64,000 nucleotides of DNA from Clytia hemisphaerica (lineage: Eukaryota > Cnidaria > Hydrozoa > Leptothecata > Clytiidae). The notes beneath the pieces were generated by a model. That model did not search any database. It was not told the origin of the DNA and saw only the letters and a list, made by a program, of their open reading frames with translations. How positions within the stretch are numbered: position 1 is the first letter of the stretch; each line of letters begins with the position of its first letter. The stretch lies in NCBI GenBank assembly GCA_902728285.1, contig CACVBU010001135.1:67154-131153 (forward strand), written 5' to 3'. The position numbers were made by a program, and so were the translations under genes. Shown piece by piece: positions 45,062 to 57,009 of the stretch.

Positions 45062-48000
45062 ATGGCTTGTTCTTGTAAAGCTCTAATCACGCTTACCTTT
45101 GTTTTATCTTTATGGACCTATGCACACTGTAAAAATATTCAAAGACAGGAAGTATGTTCAAAGGCTAATATTAAATTGCGAACTTTGAGAGAACGTTTCA
45201 CAGATAAAGTGCGTGATTCATGGCTTCCAGCTGCAAAGGTAAATGTTCTTTGCATATGATACTGTTCACGGCCTGTACGATCAACAATCCAAAAGGTTAC
45301 TCATCAACCAAACTAGACGATGTTATCGTCCCTTACAATAATAGTAAAGGCGGGAAAATATGGCGGTATGATGGCGTTATGGCGGTATACGGAAAAAGAT
45401 CGGCGGGAAGGTTTCGAAGAAGACTGGCAACTCTACCGGCTGTAAACTCTTTTCGGCAAAATACCCGTTTGTGAATTTTCTTCGGCTTTGGGCTTTTTTC
45501 TTAGATAGTGATTTGTCTTAGACTATAGCATAGTCTACAACCAAACCCGCCAAAATAACAAAATTTCGGAAGATGCTGCGGCACAGCCAATTTGGAAATG
45601 TTTTCATTTGATTGTTGAATACGAACTTTTGGATTGCTAACCGTACCTACTATACACGTTTCTTTATAAGCACATTTAACATTTTTGAAGCCTTCGGATG
45701 TTCTTTACTTTTTGAATTTTAAGCCTAAAATTGTTCTTAACATGATCTTATTTTCCCCACTTTCTGATCTGTTTTGTTGCTTCTCTTAAGAAATTGGCTG
45801 TTTTAGAATCCGCAAAGCCTTAAAATGTTCTTAAAAACGTGTTCTTAACATTTTGGCCATCGAAGTCCTATGTTCTTATATAGTTGGTTCTAATAAAAAA
45901 AACGTGTACAACCCCAAAACATCATGTATGCCAGTTACATAATCATGACTGCCACGGGTACAAGTTGTTGGAATTATAGCATAGCAATTGCAGGTCCAGG
46001 TGCAGAATTTATATAATATATACTTGTTTTATCTACCCCAAAATAACGACGCGATATATATTTATATACCGCGCTCTTTATTAATTTAATAGTCGATGTC
46101 ACGGTATTTTCTTATAACTGCTAGTTGAACGGTGTAATCGAACACTTTTATAAAATAAACAAAAAAACACAGAATATCTCCGAATGACTTTTTAGATCAT
46201 TTACTGATTGCATGACTAAGAAAATTTGACTTTGAGATGCAATAAAAGTCAAATAGTAACGGTCGGATTGGAACTTTTAATGTTTTAACATTTATCCAAG
46301 TTTTGTCTGTTGGGACCTTTCAAATGAATCTTGAAGTCAGAAATATAAGGACAGAGGTTTTTTTCGGTTTTCATGAATCATGGTGGTCTTATTTCATCAT
46401 TTAGTTCGTCAAATATTTTCCAGCGGGGAAATTTTTACAATATAAAGGGAAAATTACCTTGAATGTAACTTTTTATGAAGTTTGAGAAAAACATTACCTC
46501 AGGAATAATTGCTGTTAGTTTACTTTTTACCTTTAAAATTTTTATTTTTTTTACAGATTAGCAATATCATCGACAGTAACGAAGCAAACATTCATTTTAC
46601 GAGTGCTTTGAATTACCCTTCCAACGAGTTTCCTGTCCGTACTTTAATCGTAAGTTGTAATGTTTTAAGCACAAGCGTCAGTAACTTAGTACCGATAGCG
46701 CCATCACAAAATTTGAATATATTACCATTAGAAAATAACCTGCTTTATATCATCAGTTTTAGGGTACTCTTCTGTGCTTAATTTCCCCAGGGGGGGGGGG
46801 GCACTCAAGGTAAATGACCTACCAGACGTTCGGCCCTTAAGGGTAGGTTTTTCATAGTTCAGCTAGTGCACTGTAAGGGTAGGAAATTGTGATAAAAGGC
46901 CAATTTTACTTACGGGCGAGAAATTTTGAAAAAGTGCACTGTAGCCAAATTTTGGCCGAAGGTATGGTCGTTTTCAGATCGAGTGCCCCCCCCCGGGTTA
47001 ATTTCTTAAAAAGAGTCAGTGATAGAGGATCATAACATGAAGTCTGTCTAATATTTCTTCTTTGTGGAGCAAGATTGGTCAGAAAGAGGAAAAGAAAAAC
47101 ATTTTTATGCTTATATATCAGCATAATTTAACAATAGGCAGACACAAAAACATAAAATGGGGGGGGGGTCGAAAAAATGGAAAATAACCCCCCTCCTTCA
47201 ATAAAGCACATAAGAGTAGCGATGCATCATTTAACAGGTCCTAATAAAAAGTTCAAATCCAGTATAGAAATAAGCTTTAACATGATTTTCATCTTTTTAT
47301 AATTTCCAGACTCCTGACATGCTTGAAATCTATCTCAACGCATTCACAGCTTTAAACACCATTTTCAATAAATGTGCAAGGAAAACTACTGACTCGACCA
47401 TCAAAGCTACGCTCAATAAGTTGGTTCACCATATTGCTACTGTGATGAATGAAATCGACATTGCTATTAAGGTATATCTACACTCTGTTTACACCACCCC
47501 TGTATCACTGATTCAGTATACCTCACGGAAAGAAATTTATACGGTATTTAATTTCGCGGTTCACAGCTCAAAATTCGGAAGTTTCGCTGAATTGAATTTA
47601 CAAAAGAATTCCTTTAACAAAAACAAGTGGGTCGAGCCTATTTGACTGTATCAAGTTATTAATCACTTTAATGAACTTTGGTTATTCTGCTGGAAGGTAC
47701 AATCTCGGTCAAGATATATTGGGAATTTTGGTTAATTCCTCGTTTTCAGCAATTTAAAGATCGGGTGATATAGTCGCTTTTGGGCAAATTGATAAATTTC
47801 TTCGAATATTTCATTTCGGGAGGGGTTTATAGACTTCCAGGCTATATTCTAAGCCCTACTGGACCATTATTGGGCTTTTAGTTCCTCAAATCCTAAAGTG
47901 TTGAGTCTATCGTTAAAACTCTACCCGTCCAACCTAATTTAGAGCGCTTCCAAATTGTTTGTGGTTGTAAGATTTCGTGGGAATTTCCCTGTTTTCTTAA

Positions 48001-48303
48001 ATATTATGACTTTGATTGTATATCTAAGGTTTTAAAGAATTCTATTTTGTTTTATTTTTTTAGGAATACAAAAAGTGTTTGAAATACCAAAAAAGACAAG
48101 ACTTACTAAAGTTCATTCCCCAACCTCAGAAAGCCAACAATTTTGTTCAACTCAAAAGACAACTAAAAGAAAAGTCGTCAATGAACCATTCTGACCATCA
48201 TCAACAACTTATTAAAAAAATCATCAAAATCACCATTTTTGATATGGACAACATTACCGAGAAGTTTATCCAAGAACTTGATATCAAGCTGTTGGACTTG
48301 TAG
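45062..48303 (+). CDS. Small secreted helical protein, four exons, all phase-0 introns (223 aa)
   Basis: Exons 45062-45238 (177 nt), 46557-46649 (93), 47310-47471 (162) and 48064-48303 (240, TAG stop). Start: ATG at 45062 has A at -3 and G at +4 and opens MACSCKALITLTFVLSLWTY, a signal peptide; an in-frame ATG ten codons upstream is less likely. Cleavage after TYA would leave four cysteines. No family is recognised. Predicted helices: KANIKLRTLRERFTDKV (exon 1); MLEIYLNAFTALNTIF and IKATLNKLVHHIATVMNEID (exon 3); LIKKIIKITIF and ITEKFIQELDIKLLDL (exon 4), with a helix-poor exon 2 loop. Four helices, about 200 aa, a short second exon and phase-0 introns are the gene plan of four-helix cytokines. 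That resemblance is architectural only. Confidence 0.75.
45653..45908. mobile_element. TATAAGCACA/TGTTCTTA-type MITE (intron 1 of helical gene)
   Basis: Left TACACGTTTCTTTATAAGCA; right GGTTCTAATAAAAAAAACGT then GTA. The interior repeats TGTTCTTAA words. Close sister of 11493. Confidence 0.7.
47700..48020. repeat. Dispersed repeat, copy 3, inverted (intron 3 of helical gene)
   Basis: Inverse of the repeats at 12625 and 16525. Landmarks are GGAGGGGTTTATAGACTTCC and GTTAAAACTCTACCCGTCC. It ends about 45 bases before exon 4. Confidence 0.65.
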
Positions 48304-48571
48304 TAATTACAATGTTGCCAACTTTGGAAATGCAGCACGAAGAAATTTTGTTTTAAGATTCTCAGAGTATCTAGACTATTCAATCTTGTAACCAAAGCCA
48401 CTTGCATCACTTTTTTAATTTTACTAATGGACGTGATACAACCGTGATGCCTTTGGAGAGCGTGTTAGAGTCATAAAAAAGTAAACGCTAAGGAACTGTG
48501 TTCAAGTTTGTAGACTGCTACATCCCGATCGCGGCGCTGGTAGCAAAGATTCAATTTTTAGATTCTCTGAC

Positions 48572-48577
48572 AATAAA
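48572..48577 (+). terminator. Candidate poly(A) signal of the helical secreted gene
   Basis: AATAAA lies 269 bases after the TAG, followed by AT-rich sequence with no further structure. Confidence 0.5.
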
Positions 48578-49489
48578 GAAATTGTACATATTTTAAAAAC
48601 TTTTATGAAAATCGAAATTTTACAAATGTTTATTTACATATATTTATTGTTTATTTTTTTAACTTTCGCATTTTTTATTTAAAAGGAAAAATTCAGGGTT
48701 GATTTTTATGTCAATATTTTCATAAATTTGTTTATAGTATTATCGTTTTATATGAAATTTTTATTGTGAATTGAATGAATGAAGAAAATATTTATGTTTA
48801 TCGAATTAATAAAAAAAACATTTCTTAATGATTTCGGATGGTTTGTATTGCATTGGAAAAGAAGCCTGGGGGGGGCACTTAGGGTACCATGAGAAAGATG
48901 TGGAAGATTGTTTGAGAGAAATATCTGAACTTCGTGACCACATCACGGATCAAGAAGTTGCCTATACTCACATTGAGTATATTTTCAGACTTTTTCAGAC
49001 TTTTTCGTAAGCAAAAAAGTTGTTCAGCATAAAAATTCCTTTCCAACAGTATATTACACTTGATAGTTTTAACGAAAAAAGCACATGTCCGAAAACTGAC
49101 GACATCACCAACCTAGCTTCGGACACTTATAACTCACATTGAGTACATTTTCAGACTTTTTCGTAAGCAAAAAAGTTGTTCAGCATAAAAAACCCTTTCA
49201 ACGGTATATAATGTGCTTAGGTTTGAAGATATCAAAATTTTGAAATTTTTTTAATCCGCCATTTTGAAAATTCCGCCATTATGGAAAATGCTCAAGGTGT
49301 GCCAGGTGGCACTCGACGGTTTTTCAATCCCAATGACCCAATGAACACATTTCAATCGAAAAATTCCATGTGTACGCAAATTTTGGGTCAAACCTAAATT
49401 CCCCTGGACTAAATGAGAAAATGGCTTTCGATAATCGAAAATATGGACATGAAATGAAAAGTATGAAAGAGGTATGGAATCTCGGGGGA

Positions 49490-49745
49490 GGCAATTAGGT
49501 AGTAAGTAAGTCTGTGACCGCAATCGGAGGCGACCCGAAGGCTCCTCTTTCGATAGCTATCAACCCGAAAGTAGGGGAGGGCACCACTTTTTCTCCCTGG
49601 ATTGCTCCACTTCACTTACCCTTGATCCTTCTCTTAATTGCTGGGCATCAAGTACCATTTTAGAAATCTTTGGTATGACCCGGCTGGGGGTTGAACCCAC
49701 AACCTTGCACCGTAGCCGGATGCTCTACCACTGCACTACGATCGC
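49490..49745 (-). mobile_element. tRNA-derived SINE (tRNA-like head 49671-49745)
   Basis: On the minus strand the head shows an A box (TAGTGCAGTGGTAGAGC) and a B box (GGTTCAACCCC) at normal spacing and ends ACCA. The first seven bases do not pair with the last seven before the ACCA-like end, so this is not a working tRNA. Downstream on the minus strand is a roughly 180-bp body with GTGGTGCCCTCCCCTACTTT, not recognised. This is the ordinary plan of a tRNA-derived SINE. Confidence 0.6.
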
Positions 49746-50150
49746 AATTAGGCAATTAGGTAACATTGGGTACGGGGACGTACCGCTTGTCAGGCTCCCT
49801 GTTTTAGGCCCATTTTCAAAATGTGTGTTAGACAGGGTCGACTATTGGTTATTTGACGATACGCGGGTGGAAATTAATAAATTATTTTTTAAATTTCTTG
49901 TCTACTTTTAAGTCATTTTTGCCACTTTTTAAAAGGTGAAAATAAGCACATTTTTCGATATTCAAGGTCAGTGTGACCGGAAAGAAGTAATCATTTTATG
50001 AATTTGAATATTTAAGGGATATGAACAGCAAAAGTTTATATGAAACTACAATCAGTGCCATAACACATTGGCAATTTTACCATTTTTCTTTTGAAAATTG
50101 AAGTTCGAGCCAGAATGTCAATTTCGGGTCTTCAACTTAATTTCATCGAA

Positions 50151-51074
50151 TACAGTGGAACCTCTAATTAGCGGACACCATCGGGGAAATGGGTTAATGT
50201 CCGCTAATTAGAAGTGTCCGCCTTTTAGAAACTTTTGATCTCGGAGCTCCAACTTTGAAATTAGCCCATCCCAGGATGTCGAAAATGCAAAATTGGGGTC
50301 TAAAGTACTTATTTGCAGACACTAGGCCATAGAAGAGCTCGAGTGACTGGCAATAGGTTAAATCGAGGTGGTGGGTACGGTCTTGAAGTACCAGTGATTT
50401 ATGATTTCTTTGGCCCACCTAAAATTCGTTGAACGGGTCAAGGGAAAACTGGAAATTTGTAGAAATAATTTGAATAATAAGACTAATAAGTGCTTGAAAT
50501 AGAAATATCTAAAAAAATTTTTTTCAATTTTGGACGCCTGTGACCACAGATATCTAAGCCCGAAGGGCTAGATAGGCAACTTTAAGCTTTCTCCAGCAAA
50601 AAAAAGTGAAGCAAAAATTTGACTTTTTAAATTTCGTGCCGATGGATAGGATCTAGCATTTTCATTGTTTTCGGAGCGCGAGATCAAAAAACGTAGGCGG
50701 CAAACGCTATTTCACATCTCTCAAACCGGTGAAATTGCATATTTTAGTCACGTGACTCTGGTAGGAAATCCTTCCAAAGATGAGCTTCACTTTTTGAACA
50801 AAGCTGCAAATCTAGCCCTTCGGGCTTTACAGATATCTGTGCCTGTGACCCGTTTGATATTCAATGTCCGCTAATTGGAGAGCTAATATAGGGGTTTTCG
50901 CCATTTCGTGCGAAAAAAATTGTCCGCTAATCAGAGGGTCCGCTAATTGAGTGTCCGCCTTTTAGAAACTTTTTTATGAGGATTTGACTAGGAAACGGCC
51001 GGGGAAAATGAAATTGTCCGCTAATCAGAGGTGTCCGCCTTTTAGAGTGTCCGTTAATTAGAGGTTTTACTGTA
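50151..51074. mobile_element. Tigger/pogo-like MITE with TGTCCGCTAATTAG words, 0.92 kb
   Basis: Left TACAGTGGAACCTCTAATTA then GCGGACACC; right GTGTCCGTTAATTAGAGGTT then TTACTGTA. TA at both edges. The interior repeats TGTCCGCTAATTAG and GTCCGCCTTTTAGAAACTTT. No transposase. A second element is inserted inside (50546-50840). Confidence 0.8.
50546..50840. mobile_element. Nested MITE with 10-bp target-site duplication
   Basis: The ends are ACAGATATCTAAGCCCGAAG and CTTCGGGCTTTACAGATATC then TGT. GCCTGTGACC stands immediately on both sides (50536-50545 and 50841-50850). Removing the insert and one copy of the repeat restores a continuous host element. A 9-11 bp duplication points to Mutator-like transposition. 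Confidence 0.75.
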
Positions 51075-51715
51075 TTACGATCTGGCAGGGATTTATTGGT
51101 TTCTAGGCTGTATTTCAAGCCCTACCGGACCATTTTTGTCAATTCTCGCCAATTTTTATTCAAAATGAAAAAAAAACAAAAAAGACACAAGGGTCGAGGT
51201 TTTCCAAGGATGGTGTCAATGAACTTTTTAACAGTTTATTTATATTTAACAGATTCGGAAATTTGTTATCTTTTTGTCTTGGGTTCAAATTTATATTAAT
51301 GTAGGGGGGGGGGCAATCACATTTAAATAGTTAACCACCCCAGTGAAAAATTCTTCCAAAATGGCCAATTTTTCCGTGGAATAAAAAATGCCCCCACTGA
51401 AAATGATAACAAGTTCACATATCGTACATATATCCCACTGAAAATGAATGATTTGATAAAAAACCAACAAACTGCCCATCATGCTAGCATCAAACCACAA
51501 GCCAACTCATGCAAAAAGTCAAAAAGTTGTGAAATCAAATTGTTTCTCACCCCAGTGATAATCAAGGACATTTTTACCATCCCACTCAATATTTGAAAGA
51601 ACATTTTGCACCACAGAGAATTTTTAGATTTTAAATTCCCACCCCACTGGTTGCTCAACACCAACTGGGGCCTGGGGCACAGACAACACAGAGACAGGGG
51701 TGTACTCAGGGCTTC

Positions 51716-52148
51716 TGTACTTTTGCATAATACACCGTTTAGGAGTCTCGCTATTTCACGGTACTCCATTGCAGAGGCCCGGTAAAAATGGTAGGTAAAA
51801 ATGCGCACTTTAATACTGTGAAAGGTTAGAGGAATGTAAACATTGTGAATTTTTTTCTCTCCTTTAAAGAGAATGATTTAGATAATTGAACATGATATCA
51901 ATGATAATCTTATAAGTCTCTCCTGAAAATTTCAAAAAAATTTATCAAGAGGAAAATAAGTTATGATTAAAAGGAGTTCTTTACCTACCGTTTTTCTGCT
52001 ATGTTTCCTTATGAGAACCAGATGTTTACCTACCGTTTTTTTGCGGAGGAGAGTGAATTTTCCGTGATCGCTAAAATCAAAACAATGGAAAATTGGATTG
52101 ACGCGTGCGCAGTTGACACTCCTAAACGGTGTATTGTAATACAGTACA
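51716..52148. mobile_element. TGTACTTTTGCATAATACACC-ended MITE
   Basis: Left TGTACTTTTGCATAATACAC then CGTTTAGGAGT; right ACTCCTAAACGGTGTATTGT then AATACAGTACA. Two internal CCTACCGTTTTT words. No coding content. Confidence 0.65.
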
Positions 52149-53343
52149 TAGAGAAAATATTATTTATTCAAGATGCGATACTCACGGTAATAGACCATAG
52201 GTCATTTCACAGTTGTGGTGCATATTGGGGGAACCATATTGGGCAATCAGATTATCTCATTGATGTTCTGATAGCGATTGGCGCTCAGCAAAAGCTCTAA
52301 AGGAGCGGGCTATTTTGAAAATGTTACCGAACCTTCAGAGCTTTAGGCGTGTCGGATGAAAATTTTCTCCTTCTGGGTGCCGAATAGACTAGGTAGTAAA
52401 CTAGTAGGTTATTACTTATAACCCTTATAACCTTATAATATCATGTCAATCAAATAATGTAAACACTAATTAAATATTCGAATCGCAGACCTCTACAAAA
52501 CCCCAGACAGTTTCTACTTTCTATAAGAAGCACATGGATCTGTTAGTAGTGGATGTCAGCAGCCTAGGTGCCATAGATAAAGCAATCAGGGATTCAAAGT
52601 TACGTTTCGCGCGCGCGGAAGAGAAAGAAAATCAAATCGATACACCGGGGCAGTTACTGTGATTTGATTGGACGATTCAATAAAGTGGTACGCAAGGTCC
52701 GAAAACGAAAGAGAAAGAGATCAAGGGTGAAAGGGAAGCGATAATTACAAGGTCTCAAAAGAAGGTTGTCTATTGCTCATTCCGACATCGACTTTTAACC
52801 TGACTGAAATTCGAGCCGTTACTAGCAACCCTGCGGGGCCCAAGGCGCCGAGTATGCACCCGGCACAGTGACAAGCCGTTACCAGCAACCCTGACACCCT
52901 GACCCTACCTAACTGTTAGCTAATCAATTCCAAACAACAAAGCCCCCGGAAAATTTAAAATGCCGGAATGAGCACTAGACAACCTTGTTTTGAGACCTTG
53001 TAATTATACTTTCCCAGTAGGTACAGGACAGAACAAGTACACTGGTACAGGACAGCAGGCAGGTAAGCAGATAAGTTATACCAGATTAAAACTCATGCTG
53101 ACAATGAAAGTATGTCTGTTTATTTTTTAGAACTAGTAAAAAATCAAATAATAAAAATCCTAGGTGAAAAACAGCTCTATATCTGTATATATGACAGTAT
53201 GAAGCTTTGGAGTTCGGAAACGATGCAAAGTCTACGCCAAATTGTTATTTGATTAAAGTGAGGTCCACGCTAAAGAAGTTCGGCTTGTGGAAAGGCGGGC
53301 GAAATTGCAGGGGGGGGGGTGAGCCCCCAACGGGTCTAGGGCT

Positions 53344-53377
<34 letters not shown>

Positions 53378-53554
53378 CGAAAAAAGGCCTGAGATTTTGA
53401 TTTTCTCATGCCTAAAAGTTGCTCAAAATTTGTAGAAAAGAGCTTGAATTGCTGGTACTTCTAAGAAAGAAATGTATAAAGTTAAATGAATCAGTGCCGT
53501 AGGAAGCATTTTGATATTAGGGACATACGTTCAGTGACACCAGTATAACACTAA

Positions 53555-53940
53555 AATTTGAATAATTGCAATTCGAACGCAATCGAATCGCAATCGAATA
53601 TTACCCAGGATTTGCCGTTCAATTGCTTCGATATTACGTTCGATTATATTCGATTACGTTCAATTGATTCAATTGTATTCGATTTTATTTGCCCTCGTAC
53701 GGTACTTAAAATGCTTGGACGGCCACACTAAAAAGCTCTAAGGAGTGATCCAATTAAATTTATCCAGACGATCTCAATTGAACGGAATCAACAATCAAAC
53801 AAGTCGAACCAAATCGAACTCAATCGACCGATTGAAATTTGATTGTCGAACGCATCAAAGTTCTGGGTAATATTCGATTGGTTAGATTGTTGTTCGACTG
53901 GTTCGATTGTCGTCCGACTGCATTCGATTGTCTTCCTTAA
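53555..53940. repeat. AATCGAA/ATTCGAT-word element, copy 1
   Basis: More than twenty degenerate AATCGAA or TTCGATT words. They run mostly as AATCGAA or as its inverse in alternating blocks, so the strand can fold. Shares GAATATTACCCAGGA with the copy at 54945. Confidence 0.65.
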
Positions 53941-54696
53941 AATACAACGAACCATACAACCTGTGTTTTGGTTTTGAATAGGTCCACGAATCAGACTAGA
54001 GCTTTAACGAGTACCATGCAGTTACATCAATATGCCTTTTTACCTGTCTTCAAAAATACAAATAAAAGTGATCAGGGAAAAGGACGCGAAAAAAAAAGAC
54101 ATAAGCGTGAGAACAGAGTAATCAAACTCGTTAGAAAAATTACCATTAGAAGTCATAAAAAATCAACCTGAATAAATGCAATCGAAATTCCAGAGAACTT
54201 CATAATTCCCCAAACAACATTACATTACTATGTCAAACTCCCATCACATAAACTTTACAATTACGTCAGAGTAGATACGCTCGCCACCGAAGAGGTTTAT
54301 TTGGAAAGGGTAATTATATTTTATTGTTCGCTTCTTTTTTAAAGATTTGCCGGGTTGGAAAAATATGAATTTCTTTGTACATATTTTACCTATCCCAAAT
54401 ATTTAGGAGGCTAAGTTTTAAACGAATGGTCAAGTTGAAACGAACGATAAATGTATCAAGGTCTGTTTTATTTACCCCCTGGTGACTTAACAAAAGAGAC
54501 TTAACTCGATGTTACAATCCAATTATTGAAAGTTTGTCTCGGCCTTTTTATAATGAGCGAGACATACGTTCTCTGATTACGCAATTTTCATATTGACATT
54601 TTCGAGGCATTTTGATGTAACTGCCATGAGATTGGGTAACTTGCATCAGTGGACAGTAGAGGCTAACATACATAGCCCTCAAATGAAAGACCTGGC

Positions 54697-54810
54697 TGGT
54701 CATTAAAATACAACTACGCAGCTCTGCTTGCAGCATCAAAACAAAAATGGTAGAGTAGAGCTGCGAGCGGAGTTGGGAGCGGAGCTGCGTAGTTGTATTT
54801 TGACTGACCA
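54697..54810. mobile_element. 114-bp hairpin element, TGGTCATTAAAATACAACTACG
   Basis: Left TGGTCATTAAAATACAACTA then CGCAGCTC; right GAGCTGCGTAGTTGTATTTT then GACTGACCA. Central words GAGCTGCGAGCGGAG. The arms pair over about 29 bp. Confidence 0.65.
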
Positions 54811-54944
54811 CCCTACTGCACCCTATTTTGATTTAATTTTGTATATATTTTACTTATTTATTTTTTATGTTTGGAAGAAAATTTTTACATTGGTGGTTGC
54901 CAAATAAGGAAAAGTCCAATTTTTTAAACATATACGAACCCAAT

Positions 54945-55340
54945 AGAGCGCCTTCAAACACAATCGAATGCAGTCGAATCCTAATCGAACGCAATCGAAT
55001 ATCAATCGAATCTGAAAATTGTGGTAATATTCGATTGCGTTCGATTTGATTCGACTGGTTCGATCGTCGATTCGGTTCGATTGAGATTGTCTGGACTTAT
55101 CGAACATGATCGTAATCGATTAAAATCAAAGATCAATCGAATGTAATCGAACCAATCCAACATAGTCAACTATCAATCGAACCTTACTTGAACGCAATCG
55201 AACACAATTGAATATTACCCAGGAATCGGCTGTTTGATAGAGATTCGATTGCGTTCGGCAATCACAATTATTCGATCGCGTTCGATTATGTTCGATTTGT
55301 TCGATTGCGATTTTCGTTTGAAGTTGTTCGACACCGTCTG
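54945..55340. repeat. AATCGAA/ATTCGAT-word element, copy 2
   Basis: Same word composition as 53555, with GAACGCAATCGAATATCAAT, CGATTGCGTTCGATTTGATT and GAATATTACCCAGGAATCGG. Confidence 0.65.
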
Positions 55341-55433
55341 GATTACTCCACATACATTACTTTCCCTCAGCCAATAAAAATGTGATAAATTATCTTGTCT
55401 CTAGGTAACTGTTGTGGAGTAATTACCATAACC

Positions 55434-55632
55434 TGGTCTAATCTCGACATCCCTCCTCTAATTCCGACACCCTTTTTATCAGCTGAAATTGATAGAAAGG
55501 TTGAAACTGTTTTTCTTTGCTTAGTGGTCAGAGAGGAAAAATCCTTTTTCAATCAGCGATTCAAGCTTTCGTATTATCCCTGTCTCTAAAGAAGGGTGTC
55601 GGATTTAACCAAGGGATGTCGATATTAGACCA
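55434..55632. mobile_element. TGGTCTAATCTCGACATCCC-ended MITE
   Basis: Left TGGTCTAATCTCGACATCCC then TCCTCTAATTCCGACACCC; right GGGTGTCGGATTTAACCAAG then GGATGTCGATATTAGACCA. The arms are about 38 bp, interior unique. Confidence 0.7.
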
Positions 55633-56166
55633 ACTTAAGAAACAACTATCCCAATTGGCATCAATGAATAAATGATAAAATGTTCGGATATTCTCTTAGC
55701 CCTTAGCCTGTAAAAAGGCAAAAAAGGGAGGTAAGCAGTGGCTTTGCCGGAATCTTTTTGAAAAAATTGATGAGTGGGGGGGGGGATAAATATGGACAAC
55801 CCATACAGTAAGGTTGACACTTTTTAATTTTTTAAGCAGTATTGTAGAAAAGGAAAGGAAAGGAAAAAGTAACCTGTGGTGTTTCTTGTCATATTCTTGG
55901 ACACTTTTTAACAAAAGTATTGACAGGGAACAAGTGTGATACCTGTAAGATTTATTAACCAAATATTTTGTACTGTACCAAATGAGATACCTTTAGTGTA
56001 AAAAGATAAAAATTGTCAGGAGGCAAACGCTGGGAAGGGCAGTTTTAGAGATGCAATTCTCATCAGTTATTCTATTATTGGCTTTATGTTATGTTTAAAA
56101 AGGGCACATAGACGGATATTAAATAAATATTATAAGTTTGTCTTTCTTCTTTTGATTGCTTTTCAG

Positions 56167-57009
56167 CAAGAGAAATCAAACAAATGGGTGAACATCCATC
56201 TAACACGGATCCTTTTGCGGTGAAAAACAAAGAAAATGAAGTTAATCCTTTCATAACCGCAAGAATTGATAATAATGTTTTCAAAACAGCTGATAATCCT
56301 TTTGCAAAGACAACTGAAGCAATTGCACCTGCTCTGAATAACCCATTTGGGGGAAATCCACAACAAGTTATAGATGGAAGTGCTCAGCCCTTATTTGGGA
56401 AAAATAATGAAAACCCTTTTGGAAGAAAAACTGACAATCTATCATTTGGAAAGTCAACTGTTACTGAAAATCCTTTCTCTTCAAAACCTTTTGGAGGAAT
56501 TACAAACCAACCAGCTTCAGGATTCTCGACTCAGATGACTGAAAATCCATTTACTACAAGCAAAGAAAAACTAAGTGATGAGAACAACCAAGTTGTTGCT
56601 AACCCTTTTGCAGTTAACACAGAGAAGCCAATCTTCACACAATCTCAAATACTTGATAATCCTTTTGCAAGGAAAACAGAAGAAGAAAACACAAAAAGAC
56701 CAACCTTTGGTATTGATGTTGAAAATACTGGGTCCCAGTCCACTGCTTCAATGAAATCAGCAGAAAATCCTTTTGCAAAGGTTGTAGAGAAAAGTTCAAT
56801 CATGTTTTCATCAGCACATGAACAAGCTAAAAGCACAAATCTATTTACAAAGGTTGTTGATAATCCATTTTCTACAAAGATTCAAGATCCGTCCTCACTT
56901 GAAATAAAAAATGAGGAAAACCCTTTTCTTCGAAGAGAGGCAGCTCCTTTCATTCCTAGAGGTAATATCAAAAGCCGACTTGGTATCAAAAAACAAACCC
57001 CATTACCAG
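56167..57009 (+). CDS. MCM3AP: GANP exon A: NPF-repeat N-terminal region
   Basis: Begins after a TTTTCAG acceptor and ends CCA-TTA-CCA-G before GTAATT (phase 1). The 275 codons carry eleven NPF motifs (such as [27 protein letters not shown]) spaced roughly 15-30 residues apart in low-complexity polar sequence, plus a few FG pairs (SFGKS, PFGG, LFGKN). Vertebrate GANP has FG-type repeats here that bind the pore environment. The predominance of NPF over FG is unusual. Confidence 0.8.

Larger units (their letters stand above)
48304..56166. other. Intergenic, 7.9 kb, repeats only
   Basis: No supportable gene apart from the undetermined 5' end of the GANP gene. Also present: a tandem duplication of ATTTTCAGACTTTTTCGTAA then GCAAAAAAGTTGTTCAGCAT (48975-49075 and 49147-49215, with a relative at 33955), a CCCCAGTGAAAA-word stretch (51303-51660) and a G-rich GAGCCCTGGTGGGGG stretch near 53310-53385. 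Confidence 0.55.

Noticed and set aside
45335-45474. Extension of exon 1 of the helical gene into a second overlapping 84-codon frame
   Set aside because: The sequence is an inverted copy of the repeat at 34545-34690 and lies after a good GTAAAT donor; it is intronic.
49671-49745. Functional tRNA gene on the minus strand
   Set aside because: A and B boxes are present but the acceptor stem does not pair and a SINE-like body follows. Called a tRNA-derived SINE instead.
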